A program made the position numbers and the translations under genes. The notes under the pieces are model-generated. The model ran no database searches. It worked only from the letters and a program-made list of their open reading frames with translations, and had not been told where the DNA came from. 64,000 nt of DNA, taken from assembly GCA_033980235.1 (NCBI GenBank), contig CM067077.1, forward strand, positions 3,213,972 through 3,277,971. Direction: 5' to 3'. The DNA comes from Diadema setosum (lineage: Eukaryota > Echinodermata > Echinoidea > Diadematoida > Diadematidae). Positions 24,060-35,640 of the stretch are shown piece after piece. Each line of letters starts with the position of its first letter. Position 1 is the stretch's first letter.

Positions 24060-24550
24060 GGCCTAAACACTTCTACTGTCAGGATAAACAGACGCGTTTA
24101 CATTTAGAACGCCTCGTAAACACGTTCTAAACACCGCACATGTTTAACATAAACACTGTGATACTCGTACTCTACAAGTCAGCAGCGCATGTGACATGAC
24201 GGCCGCGGCCACAACGCACGCAGTGGTGCCCTGTGCGTGCGCTTCTAGCGAATGATTATGACCATAATCAATACACAATTGGCGGGAAAGGAGATGTGCG
24301 CGCGCGTACGTATCTGTACGGATGGATCTGTCTGATTGGCTGGCTGGTGCTGCGATTGCATGCCCCAGCAGCGTGATGTGCGTAGGCCTACAGTGTACGT
24401 GCGCATTCGTTCTAGGCTCGGTCGTCCACTACATATTGCACTTACGACTCGATCGACTGCACTGCTGACTCGACTGTACTGCACTGCATAAAGGAGCGGA
24501 TCTAGCTAAGATGGCGTCGAAGGGATAAAGTTCTAGCCTGGCCGGCCTGC
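24060..24550. promoter_or_regulatory. CpG-rich segment, possible promoter
   Basis: This segment is clearly richer in G, C and CpG than its surroundings, with runs such as GACGGCCGCGGCCACAACGC and GTGCGCGCGCGTACG. A weak TATA-like GCATAAAGG at about 24487 precedes a short ATGGCG frame that ends at once, and then ATGAAAGCG|GTGAGT. It could be the promoter of the candidate gene below; this is inference from composition and position only. Confidence 0.3.
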
Positions 24551-25902
24551 ATGAAAGCGGTGAGTCTGCTAAGTCTGCTAAGTCGGTGAATAACAAGATT
24601 TATTGCAAAATCGCCCTCGTTTAATGTAAAACTGTAGTAGGCGTTGAAATAAGCTACGCCCTTAAAGATTTTGCTCGTTTGTTTTAGTTTTCTATTTCTA
24701 AAATCTAACGACTAAGTTACGTTAGAACGGGGGAACGTTCTAACTGTAACGTGTTAGTGTTGTTAACGTTACAATATGTAGGCCTACACTCTGCAAATTA
24801 CCGGTACCGTAGTTATGGGTAAACTCGGCCTAGCGGGTAAACTCACTGTAGGCCTATCTTTAATTTTACGAAGTTATGAAGTATCTTTCATGTGAATGAC
24901 GATGGGTTAATGATTATATTTTGAGTGGAATTCAGTTTTATTCCCTGTAAATTCTTCACTCAACAGGTGGTGAAAATTGAATGTAAAGCCCCTTAGGATG
25001 TCTTGGAAGGGGATGTCGATGGCACCAAAGTGGGTGACGATGATGTCCTGCCAGTGTACTGTATAAATCCTGAAAGACATTACCTCTGCTGGCAGAGAAC
25101 GAGGCATGGTGCAGTCAGCAGAGTAAATCGACTGGGGATAGTACATCACTGTATACCATGTACTACCCATGTGGAAAGTGGAAATCAAGTAAGTACTCAA
25201 AATTGCAGAGCCAAATCAATGAATATTATGTACTTAAAGGGCATGTAAATGAGTTTCTATAAAATGCAGATTTTAGATGCTTTAAGTTCTTCTGTTTGTT
25301 TTTTTTTTTTTGTGTGTGTGTGTTTTGGGGGGATTACCTACTCCCGAATCCCGAATTCAATCCATTAGCTAAAATAAATATGGAAAAATGATTTATTGCA
25401 AATATTGTTGAAAGTGTAAATTACAGATGTGAAAATCTTCACCCAAGAGACAAAGGATACAGTATGGTCGTAACTCTGCTTGATAATGATGATGAATAAG
25501 AAAGAAGAAACAACAACAAAAAAGACTTGAATTATTTCCAGAAAATTCAGCAAAGTAAGTAAAAACTGACGCAAGACACTATGTGCTAATGTGATGAAGG
25601 GATTCTGTCATTCCTTTTAATTTGAACTTGCTTATGGATTCAGTCAACTTCTTTGCTATCCATTCATTTTCAGAATCTATGGGAGCAGTTAAGTCCATTG
25701 TATTGCAAAGCCAACTGATTTGTTTTCCTTGTGTAATGATTTCTTTTTACCAGCACCAGGACGTCATGGAAGAATTGATCAGGGATCACGCCAAACCTGT
25801 CTGGATTAGAATGAAAGATGCATGCGCTTACTTCTATACAACCCGTCTAAGAGTGCAAACATCTGAGGATTACAAGGACATCGCAAGATATACTGATATA
25901 CA
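24551..25902 (+). CDS. Candidate three-exon gene of unknown function
   Basis: Three segments join without a stop: ATGAAAGCG (24551-24559, donor GTGAGT), 24997-25188 (acceptor CCCCTTAG, donor GTAAGT) and 25754-25902 (acceptor TTTTACCAG, donor GTATAT). All internal joints are phase 0, and the last exon ends in phase 2. Exon 2 contains VYCINPERHYLCWQRTRHGA. Exon 3 reads HQDVMEELIRDHAKPVWIRM then KDACAYFYTTRLRVQTSEDY. I do not recognise a family, and the 3' end is not visible. The minus strand of exon 2 is also open, so this may be a repeat-derived frame. It would lie within the 25-kb intron of the beta-lactamase-like gene on the same strand. Confidence 0.25.
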
Positions 25903-26231
25903 GTATATCTATAGGCCTACATGCCATATGAAGGGAATGAACCATGGATAATGATTTTGAATGTTAATAATCTTTTTCCCGCTAGCCATGTGATGTCTCA
26001 CATCGTCATGATGCACTACAGACCTATTAGGAGGCATCCCACCTGTTAGAGCAACCTTTCTATTGTTTTTTTTTTCCTTCACTGACAGTGTGCATCTAAA
26101 CCTGTATACTAGAATAAAGTAAATCATATGGGGGTTGATAGGGTTTTGTATGCGCTGGGGCTTCAGTTCTCCGTGTGCGTGTATGCGTGTATTACATAAT
26201 GACGAACCTCTAAAGAAATATGAAGGTAGGG

Positions 26232-26330
26232 GGCCTATATAATTCGAAGAGGAATTCAATGCTTATTTGATGAAAATTGGTTTTGAAATGGCAGGGATAT
26301 CCAAAACAAAGCGATTCTATTGTCCTCTGT
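26232..26330. mobile_element. Fragment of the 9964-family MITE
   Basis: It shares GAGGAATTCAA...TTATTTGATGAAAAT and CCAAAACAAAGCGAT with 9964-10358. The terminal repeats are missing. Confidence 0.6.
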
Positions 26331-27860
26331 GCTTACGATAATGGTCACCTGTATTCTTATTGCTCATAGATATGTGTAATTGTCTTTTTTTAACAGCTGG
26401 TACGTAAAATTGTAATGTTATCTATTAATTAAAGACACTTGCTCGAAATCGTTTTGCACTACTAAGAAGAACAGTTTTATTCACTTCATTTTATTCATCA
26501 ACCAATATCCTTGTAATTCACTGTTAAGATATTACTCAAGAACTTTGTTCGATTGGCTTTCTGTTATATTCTTGTGCAAAAAGGAATATAGAAATTAAAA
26601 AAAAATCATATCAAAATATCAGCCATTTCATTTTTTTTTCCCTTCGGGTGCTTCAAATACAATCAGCAGATATTGGACGCAAATAAGAGGCCAGTAGTTG
26701 CGTTTGTTTGGAATTCTTTGCAATTTTCTTGTAGACCTGATAGGAAATGCAGCATTCGGTAGTTAATATTTTCTTTCTGAGATATTCTTGAAATCGGTCA
26801 CATGGAGAGAGGTATCAGAAATGTAGTACAACATGCATGGAGAATAGGGAGGAGTCTTGCAACTGACTGACAAATTGACAAGGGAGGAGTCTTGCTGATC
26901 ACATCGCGTGTTCATGACAGCCTTGCATACCCTCCCGCCTCCAGTTGCAATGCATTATTTTTTCTTTGTTCATATCCTCTTGTCTTTACCAAAAATTCTG
27001 TTGTGTCGAGATTGAAAGTAGCCCTCCATACCATGATTATGTGGAGTATGATGAGACTGATTAGACTCTAATATACTATTCATGTAGGCCTATACCCATT
27101 GAGTCTGACTTCTTTCTCCAAGGTTCTAGCAAGGTAGAAGTTTTTTTTCTTACTCACCTTTTGAAATCCACTAACATTCTAAGATTTCTCTCGAAATACC
27201 AAAAGTGAAAAATCAATACAGTACTGTTAGCCTACATGTACTTTCAGTGAACGTCGCAGTGAAAAGAACAATATCATGTATGTATTTAAGTTCCATTATT
27301 GGTACTTATCAGGGAGTGCAGATGTTCACCACAGGCTAAATACAGTGAAAACATTTTTTTTTTTTTTTTTTTTGGGGGGGGGGGTCTCTTTATGATGAGT
27401 GCATCATCTACACTCCCTGATCAGTACCAATACGACCATAGTGTTGTGCATGGTATAATTTGCCGTGAGCCTAATTTGGTTCGGGTACACCTCAAAGCAC
27501 TTTGCCAATAACTGATGCAATCTTCAAGGTCGGCATCGATTTGTTCACAGACTGCAGTTATGTTCCTGGAGGTGTTACATACATGTCAAGCTTCCGAAGC
27601 GTTGAGTTGCAATTCACAATCAACAAGTTTATTCGTTTGTTTTACAATACATGTACTAAGAATTAGTTCTGAATAGAGTAGAAAGACGGCAATTCTTTAA
27701 AGTAGGCTAAGAATTACATGTGACTGAAAAGTAATTGTTAAATGCAATATTTTTTTTTCTCCAAAATGAGTTATGTGTCATTTCCTGCAAATACAAACTT
27801 TACTGTGTGTATAGGAGAGAATTCCATTTACGTCTTCGTGTACAGGCCAGTGACTCCCAG
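26331..27860. other. Intronic sequence, no gene recognised
   Basis: AT-rich DNA with a T-run/G-run tract at 27353-27385. A frame at 27765-27860 ends in a donor-like CCCAG|GTATGG, but no family was recognised. Confidence 0.35.
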
Positions 27861-30800
27861 GTATGGGTTGTTTTACAATCAGGGTACGCACTTCTGTCTC
27901 ACGGGGGTGAAAAAAAAAGTTTTTTCGTATTCCCTGATTTTTTGTTGCTGCATTGTAGGATAGTTGAATTTAAATAATCTAAAAAATTGGAGCTTAAAGT
28001 CATCAATTTTTCTTTGTATTGCATGAAACATGCCAGTGGTGATAAAAATCTAGCCCTCAGACCTCTGATACCATTCTACCACACCCTGACTAGAGATTAC
28101 AACTCCAGGTGAAAAATCAACACATTTTTTGATAATTGAAGGATGGTGAATATGAAAGTAAGTCATGTTTTTAAGTTTCAAACACTTTTATTCTAGAAAA
28201 TTCATGATTTTCATGGAAAAATCCCCAAGGCAGTCATCATGACATCGAAGAATTAATGATCCTAAACTCCACAAATCAGTTATACCAGATTTGTTGTATA
28301 TCCCTAATAGGCATATCAAGGGTGCTTTTACAGGCAAAGTTTGAATGTCCTGTGGTTAATGGTTGCTGAGATAAGTAGTGTCAAAAAATCATTCGGAGAG
28401 GACATTTCTTTTTCGGAGAGGACATATTTTTTGACATATGTAGATAACAACATAACAAATGATTTAAAAATGTTTAGCCCGTAAATGATTGATGAAAATT
28501 ATGATAATTAGGTTCAAAAAGAACATTTCTTCTGATACGTTTTATCGAAATGTAGAGCAATTTCATATCATGTGATAAACAAGCCATACCAACGCCCCCA
28601 TAAAGGTTGTGACAAAAAAAAGAAAAAAAAAAGAAAAGAAAAGCGCAACCCATAATTTAGACAAGCAGTTGTGCCAGATTTATTGGACTTCACAACACTT
28701 TTAAAGAGTGGTTTTACGTGTAATCTTTGAATGTCCTTTGATAAGTGGTAAATGAGATGTTAGAAGACCAATGTACAATGTACATTGTGTATACGTGTAC
28801 ATAATTCGGAGAGGACTTTTTTGACACATAAAAATACTGTATGAAAACATGATACTCTTTCCCCTTTTCAATTTATGAAAAGTAGCATTATTTATTAAAA
28901 AACAAGGACATATTTTCAATATTTTTTTCTATGAACTTCAATAAAAATCAAAGAATTGGATGACACAGAGAATCCCAGAAGAATACTTAGATTGGGCTAC
29001 ATAAATTACAAGTCCTGTAAATCCTCAAAGAGGCGAAAGTTTTAAAAAGTTTGTATCTCGGATAAAGTGTATGTTGTTTAGCACCAGAGGTGTTTTTGTA
29101 GATGCAAATCTTAAATGCACTGTGACATAATGTTTACTAAAAGCATTTAAAATGCCACTTTGGAGAGGATACCTCTTCTCAAAGAGGAAATATTATTGAC
29201 ATTCACAAAAATTGCACTCCAGATACTACCTATAGAATGGGTGCAAATGTGGCTCTTCATTGTTATCTGCTGTGTAAAAAGTGTCAGTAAAAAGTGATGC
29301 TTATGACTTTCTTGATTATCAGTATTGCATCTTATTACAAATTAAACCCTATCGTGGTAAAACATGTTCACATAGTGTAAATTTACATTGTATGGTGTGT
29401 TCCAAGCATGATGTGACAAGGTTGATTAGCCGTATCTGACTTCTCTTATACTTTTTGAAATCCAAACAGTTTTTTACATGAACAAGTAACTTGTACTACT
29501 CTTGATATCAATCATTTGAGATGCCTGCATGAACAAGTGAAAGGTGAAAGCATTTTTGTTTCATTATCTAGGCATTAACATTTTTTTTGTGTGTGTGTAT
29601 GTGATAAAAGCATTCTTTATTATGTCTAATTAGTACATTTTGTAAGTCTTTGAATTAAATTTAAATCAGCATGTACTACAAATAAGAATAATCAAACAGG
29701 TCTAAAATCCAAAATATTTTGGACCAGTTTCCACAGAATAACATTTTCTTTCTAATAGTTTTATGGTTGTTAAGGCAGAAGGGCTCCTAATGCACTATGA
29801 GGGCAGAATTCTCAATTCAAGTTGTTTGCAATGTGAAATAATGTAACCTATTACAGGAGCTTTTGTTTCAGATTTTACATCGCATGGATCATACTCAGTA
29901 CATTTTCATTTTTTGGGAGCACACTACATTGTGCTGCAATGCAGAGTATTATGCATTTATACATGTGGAGTTTATTTATGATTCATCTGTTTTGTTGGGG
30001 GGATGGATAGGGTAATTAAACCATAACCATTGTAATGTGTTTTCTGTGTGCTTGTGCATAAATCTTGGTGACTGTGTGTTTTCATTCATTTTTCTTTTTC
30101 ATATTCCATTCATATGGTGAATGTGTCAAAGTAATTGTCCTCTCCGAAATAATTGATTCTGTGAATATAAATGTCTGAACAGCGAACCGAAGGACTCTGG
30201 TTATGTTCAGTGTGTGATGAACATCATTAAATATATACATACTAATAGAAAACAAAGAATGCTGAATGTTCCTCACTTCTTTTTTTTTTTTAATTTGCAG
30301 TTTCATCAATGGGAGTTTGAAATGATATTATAAGTCAAAGGGGCATTTTCATTCAAAAGCATTCATATTATGAAATATGGGGGCAATATGATTGCAAAAT
30401 GTTTACAATAAATCATAACTCACTTTTTAGTAACATTTTGTAAGTTTGTTACCTTAAATTCTCATTTTCATTGATGTGCAACTACCATTCGGAGAAGACA
30501 TTTTTTGTTTGACATGAGTTAAATAAATGAAGAAAAGCATATGAATAAGTCTTGATACATGTAAATGATAGACAACTATTAGCACTGATAATAACATAAC
30601 TAGGATTTAAAACGTACATATTCCTGTGGAGTACTGAACAAATATGTCATTTTTCGGAGAGGACGCTTTTGGACGGAATTGAAACCATCAAAATTCAAAT
30701 GTGCACTGCCTGAAAATTAAATGAGTTTGGGTTACACAAATACCCTGTATGTGTAGGGTATGAGTGAGACTTTGCAGAGGGTATGTAATTGTTTGAGTTC

Positions 30801-31238
30801 TGAAGTCTTCAAAAAAGTTATTAAACTGTTTTCGGAGAGGACATTTTTGGACGGAATATGCATATTAACCATGCTTCAAACCCCAATTTTTTAATTGCGT
30901 CCTAGATATCATGACACACACAGTTTTTAATATCCACATTTCATTTGTTCATTGTGATATTGTATTTCTGTGTTACGGTCATTGGTTTCATAGATGTACA
31001 CTCTCAAATTTTGAAAAAAATCAAATGAGACTGTAAAAACTGCCCAAATTGGCTCATTTTGACATATTTTGAAAATTTTGTTAGCTTTATCAAAAATTTT
31101 TTCGCTGTTTAAGGTTGAGGTAACTAGGCCTAATAACATGCCATACCAGATTTTGTATTAATGTTCACTGTTTTTTCGCTGGACGCTGATAATGTCCAAA
31201 TCTGAAGTGCATACCCTGATTGTAAAACAACCCGTATC
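27861..31238. mobile_element. Element B: ~3.4 kb, inverted ends, dispersed TTCGGAGAGGACA motif
   Basis: The left end 27861-27894 contains GGGTTGTTTTACAATCAGGG, followed by TACGCACTTC. The right end 31204-31238 is its reverse complement except for a few bases. Inside are copies of TTCGGAGAGGACATTTTT or variants at 28392, 28412, 28804, 29157 (degenerate), 30133 (minus strand), 30487, 30653 and 30830. Most are followed within about 15 bp by TTTGACA or TTTGGACGGAAT. No transposase frame is visible. The end core TTTTACAATCAG and the internal word closely resemble those of element A. Confidence 0.65.
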
Positions 31239-31284
31239 TTGCATTTAACTCAGTATGGTGTCGTATAGCAATAACATGGCAATA

Positions 31285-31881
31285 TTTAAAGGGGAAATCC
31301 AGTCCAAATACAAGTTAGTCTGATAAGAAAGAATAAAATATTAAGAGTTCATTGGTAAAATTTTGATCAAAATCGGATGTAAAATAATGAAGTTATGACA
31401 TTTTGAAGTTTCGCTAATTTTTGAGAAAACAGTTCTTGAATGGTTGATATGAATATATGCAAATGGCAACGTGACCATGTCATTCCCTCACAACTTACTT
31501 AATTTCAAGTTTTTTATTCAAACGCAATTATTCCAGAGGCTCAAGTCCTGATATATCTAACTGATCACTTTTCTGAAGTTATTCAACCAGCAATACCATA
31601 ATGTTTCACATTGCATTAACATAAACATTGAATTTCATCATTTTTTTTTTTGGGGGGGGGGGGTACACGATCAATGGAAAATTGTGAGGTTATGGCATGG
31701 TCAACTCACTCATTTGCATATTCATATCCACTTTTAACTGCTTTGCAGAAATTAGCAAATCTTCACAGTTTGATAACTTCCTTATTTTTCATCCGATTTC
31801 ATTCAAATTTTTACTGTTAAACTGGTAAGGTTTTACTCTTTTTTATCAGACTTATTTATTGGACTCGAATTCCCCTTTAAA
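31285..31881. mobile_element. ~600-bp MITE with TTTAAAGGGGAA ends
   Basis: The left end TTTAAAGGGGAAATCCAGTC is mirrored by GGACTCGAATTCCCCTTTAA at the right. The arms contain AAAATCGGATGTAAAATAA at the left, mirrored by TTATTTTTCATCCGATTT. A related, more eroded copy is at 44986-45620. Confidence 0.85.
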
Positions 31882-32157
31882 GGATTTTAACTTATTATTC
31901 ATCAAATATTGCCCAAGCTTTGACTGATGTTTTGATAACTTGCATTCAGAGAATTGTCTTTAACTCTTGTAGCCAAAATGTTTCTGAAAGCTAACCCAGG
32001 TCTTCCCTGGTATTATGCGATGTAAGTGTGCTGATGATTTGGTACATACTGGGTAAATTCTATATAATGTTATGCGTTTATCTTATTCCATGCAAAAAAA
32101 AATGGAAACAATCCACTTTACATGTACATTAATAGATACATGGGAATTAACATGCAT

Positions 32158-32840
32158 GATGATATGTCTCATTTAAACACGTAGAAATTAGCATGTATGA
32201 ATGTATGATGTGTAAACATGTCTCATATAAACACGTGGAAATTACCATGTATGATGTGTAAACATGTCTCATATAAACACTCAGCATGTATAAGGTGTAA
32301 ACATGTATCATATAAACACTGAGAAATTGCGATGTTTAATATGTAAACATGTCACATGTTTAGTGTATGCAATTTTGTGATCGATCTAAAAATCAGACAT
32401 GTGTTCTGAGAATAAACACTAAAATGGCAAATAAACATGTCGCAGTGTTTTTAATCTGTCACAGCGAATAAACATGTCGCAGTGTTTACATCGTAAACAG
32501 TGCGTCATGTTTATTTTTTGGTTCAGTGTTTAGATCTTAAACATTGTGGGTGATTATGTGACTGTGCGGTGTTTAGTATTTAAACACTGTGAGTGATTAT
32601 GGTGTAAACGTTTGGTGTTTAGGCTATAAACACAGCAGGTGTTTAGTTTCTAAACATCAGAACCGTTTAAAACATAAACATGTGTGTGTGATAAACACCT
32701 AGGGTGTGCTGAAAATAAACACAGCATGTGTTTAGTTCATAAACATGTTTAATATATAAACACGTCGCAGTGTTTTTAAACTGTCACAGAAAAGTGTTTA
32801 GTTAGGTGTTTAGAAACTAAACAAATTTTTTACAGTGTAT
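32158..32840. repeat. TAAACAC/ACATGTTTA palindromic-word array
   Basis: A degenerate tandem of GTGTAAACATGTCTCATATA, then irregular TGTTTAG, TAAACATGT and GTGTTTA words on both strands. It ends AAATTTTTTACAGTGTA, the inverse of the start of the 23560 cluster. Confidence 0.7.
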
Positions 32841-32984
32841 AATATAGTCTAATATTGATTTTTGTGCTAATCAAGGGCAGGGTTTAATATGAATAGTTCA
32901 TGACAGTGAGACGGACTGGACACTAGACAAAGTGGTATATTCATTATTAGCATGACCAGATGGAAATGATCAGTTTGGGTAAAT

Positions 32985-33645
32985 TGTTGAGAGTAAAACT
33001 ATATCAGTTGGGAGTACACCAATTGGGTATAGACGAGTATAGACCAATTGGGAGTAGACAAGTTGGGAGTAGACCAATTGGGAGTAGACCTATTGGGAGT
33101 AGACCAGTTGGGAGTAGACCAGTTGGGAGTAGACCAATTGGGAGTAGACCAATTAGGAGTAGACCAGTTGGGAGTAGACCAATTGGGAGTAGACCAGTTG
33201 GCAGTAGACCAGTTGGGAGTAGACCAATTGGGAGTAGACCAATTGGGAGTAGACGAGATGGGTATAGACCATATTGGGTATGGACAAACTAGGGTTGGAC
33301 GATATGATAACTAGACAAAGTGAATGTAGACTGAATGACTTGTAGACGAGGTGGGAGTAGACTAACTAGTAGTAGACAAAATAAATATTAGACGACATGG
33401 CAAATAGACATTGTGAGTGTAGACGATTTGGCTATTAGATCTATTGATTTGTAGACGAAATGCTTCTTAGACGAGTTGGGTATTAGACAATACGGGTAGT
33501 GGGCAAAGTGGCTATTAGACAATATGGGTACTGGACAAAACGAGATGTAGACCAAATGGGTATTAGACTAAACGGTAATAGACGATATGCCAGTAGACCA
33601 ATTGGAAAATAGACAAAGTGGCTGTAGACGAGGTGACAATAAACC
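32985..33645. repeat. 15-bp minisatellite, CAATTGGGAGTAGAC unit
   Basis: A regular core of CAATTGGGAGTAGAC / CAGTTGGGAGTAGAC at about 33005-33260, with degenerate flanks. It is the reverse complement of the 9346-9942 unit. Frames such as GVDQL repeats are artefacts of the 15-bp period. Confidence 0.9.
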
Positions 33646-33995
33646 GTCTCCCTTATGGGGTCCGGGGCCCGGGAGAACGGTAGGTTCCAGTTGGTTTTTG
33701 TTGCTTCTTTTTCAGGTTTTATGAAGCCCCAGAGCCCACCATCCCCTCATCCCTCTTTTGCGCCTGAGACTCTTGCTCGTTGTCTTTACTGCATAAAGAA
33801 AATACCCCCTGTTTCTTATTTGCTGTTTTGTTTACATCTCCACGTGGACCGGGTGCAGTATTTGAACAGTTTGATCGGTTTGCGCTCATTAATCACTGGA
33901 TATGACCAATCTCATCAATCAGTCAAAGACGCTGTTTCTTAAATCCACATTTCCCTTGTTGTACATAGTATTTATCATTCTTTCTCCCGACGTAG

Positions 33996-34117
33996 GAGTT
34001 GCGTCAGTGTGCATTGTCATGCTTGTAGATCGAGGTTTCCTGGACTACAACAAACCAGTCGCCCTCTATTGGCCGGAATTCGCACAGAAGGGCAGAGAGA
34101 AGGTTACCGTCAAAGAC
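33996..34117 (+). CDS. Beta-lactamase-like exon b
   Basis: The acceptor is CTTTCTCCCGACGTAG. The exon starts with GA, completing a Gly codon from exon a, then reads VASVCIVMLVDRGFLDYNKP followed by VALYWPEFAQKGREKVTVKD. It matches the helix after the catalytic serine (VA..C...LVDRG.LDY..PV..YWPEFA..GK..ITV). After KD the frame hits TGA. Two bases on, ATGATG-TAG-CATGAG resembles the expected 'MMSHE' with a stop, and then a (TA)n tract begins at 34147. The exon therefore seems broken by a frameshift, a stop and microsatellite growth. An alternative donor (AAG|GTTACC) cannot be excluded. Confidence 0.8.
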
Positions 34118-34142
34118 AAATGATGTAGCATGAGGTCATTCA

Positions 34143-34290
<148 letters not shown>

Positions 34291-34320
34291 CCTGAAGGGC
34301 CTGATGCAAAATACGTAACA

Positions 34321-34424
34321 GAAATTTCCTAGCACTTTACAGTTAGTCGTATAAAGAGAAATATTTTATAAGCATAACAGTGAGAATTTTATTACAATCG
34401 GATGAAAATTAGAGAAGTTATGAA
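34321..34424 (+). repeat. Second copy of the 2011 dispersed repeat
   Basis: It matches 2011-2107 from TTTCCTAGCACTTTACAG to GAAAATTAG. It directly follows the TG tract. Confidence 0.75.
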
Positions 34425-34429
34425 GTTAT

Positions 34430-35640
34430 TAGGATTTATAAATTTCCTAAGACAATCTCTTCAACAGTCCATAATTATGAATATGCAAATGATCGGGTTG
34501 ATGTTTTCAAGATCACCTCAAAACTTGTATTGTAACAATTTGCTTCCATCTATTTTTGATTCCATGTTCCTAAAACACCAATCATTTCATGAATATCCCA
34601 CTAGGCGTTCCAATGAATTTCATTTACCACTCTTACGCACGATCCTTGCTAAAAATACACTTATTTATATTGGCCCAAATTATTGGAATTCTCTGAATCA
34701 TGATATAAAAAAACGCCCCATCCATACATTCTTTCAAGAGGAGACTGAAGTCCTTTCTATTGCAGTCGTATGACTATGCAGGACACAACTAGCCATTTGG
34801 CCTTCTTTCTCACATACAGACTTACTCACTTTTTCCTCTTTGAAGAATAAATTATAATCTTTTGGATGGCTGCTGCCATCTACGCTTTCGCCAAAAGAGT
34901 CAAAGACATGAATGTCTGTTCTATTCCTCTTCTCACGTCCCTTCATTTCCTTCTTTTCTCCTTTCAGACGCTACAATCACTTTTTCCCCTCCACAACCAT
35001 TTTCTGTTTCCCTTGATACGCTTCTGTCGAAGATCGCTGTCTCTGTTGTGCATTTCGTTTGCTATTTTGTCTTCTATTTGTTAATCGTTTCCATTCCGTT
35101 TTGTCCCGTACAGCCTTTTCTTCAGTAGTTGTTTTGTTGTCTAGTTTTGTTTCATGTTTGTTCGCGTCTGTTGGTCTTGTCCATCCCGTTTTGTCCCGTA
35201 CAGCCTTTTCTCCAGCAGTTGTTTTGTTGTCTAGTCTTGTCCTATGTTGTTTTCGTCTATGATAGAAAGTGTTTATCTGTGAATCTAATTCTTAGTGGGC
35301 TTCCAGACTTCTTCCTCTTTTCTTCCTCTCCTTTTGTATTTACGATGCTTCAATTAATCTTTCCATTGATGTTATTATTCCAGAGGGGTCCACATTCTAC
35401 AAGCTCTGTCTTTTCAGTGGGTCTCTCCATATTTCGCACTTTAAGCAAAGTTATACATGTACTCTATTTCGATCACTTCTGTTTTTTTTTACTATAATGT
35501 ATAATTACTATAAGGTCCTCCTCAATTGTTTTACATTCTTTTCGATACATAAGGTTCTGTTTACCTTATTCTCTGTTGTCAAAAGAAGTGTAACTTATAT
35601 ATTTTGTCGAAAAATGAAATAAAATTGGAATTGAATTGAA
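34430..35640 (+). mobile_element. LINE 3' fragment (ORF2 C-terminus plus 3' UTR)
   Basis: The frame to 34773 ends with a segment typical of the C-terminus of CR1/L2-like ORF2 proteins: HQSFHEYPTRRSNEFHLPLL, then IGPNYWNSLNHDIK and a FF..E tail. About 870 bp of non-coding sequence follow, ending at AAAATTGGAATTGAATTGAA, a 3'-terminal short repeat of the kind such elements carry. The 5' part, including the catalytic domains, is missing. It lies in the beta-lactamase-like gene between exons b and c, in the same orientation. Confidence 0.75.
35085..35250 (+). repeat. ~88-bp tandem duplication in the LINE 3' UTR
   Basis: CCGTTTTGTCCCGTACAGCC and its continuation TTTTCT(T/C)CAG(T/C)AGTTG occur twice, at about 35095 and 35183. 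Confidence 0.8.

Noticed and set aside
27765..27860. Exon-like frame (SFPANTNFTVCIGENSIYVF) ending in a GTATGG donor at the edge of element B
   Set aside because: No acceptor could be placed with confidence and no partner exon was found. The donor coincides with the element's end repeat, so it may be chance.
32960..33314. Frames of GSRP and GVDQL repeats
   Set aside because: The same 15-bp minisatellite artefact.
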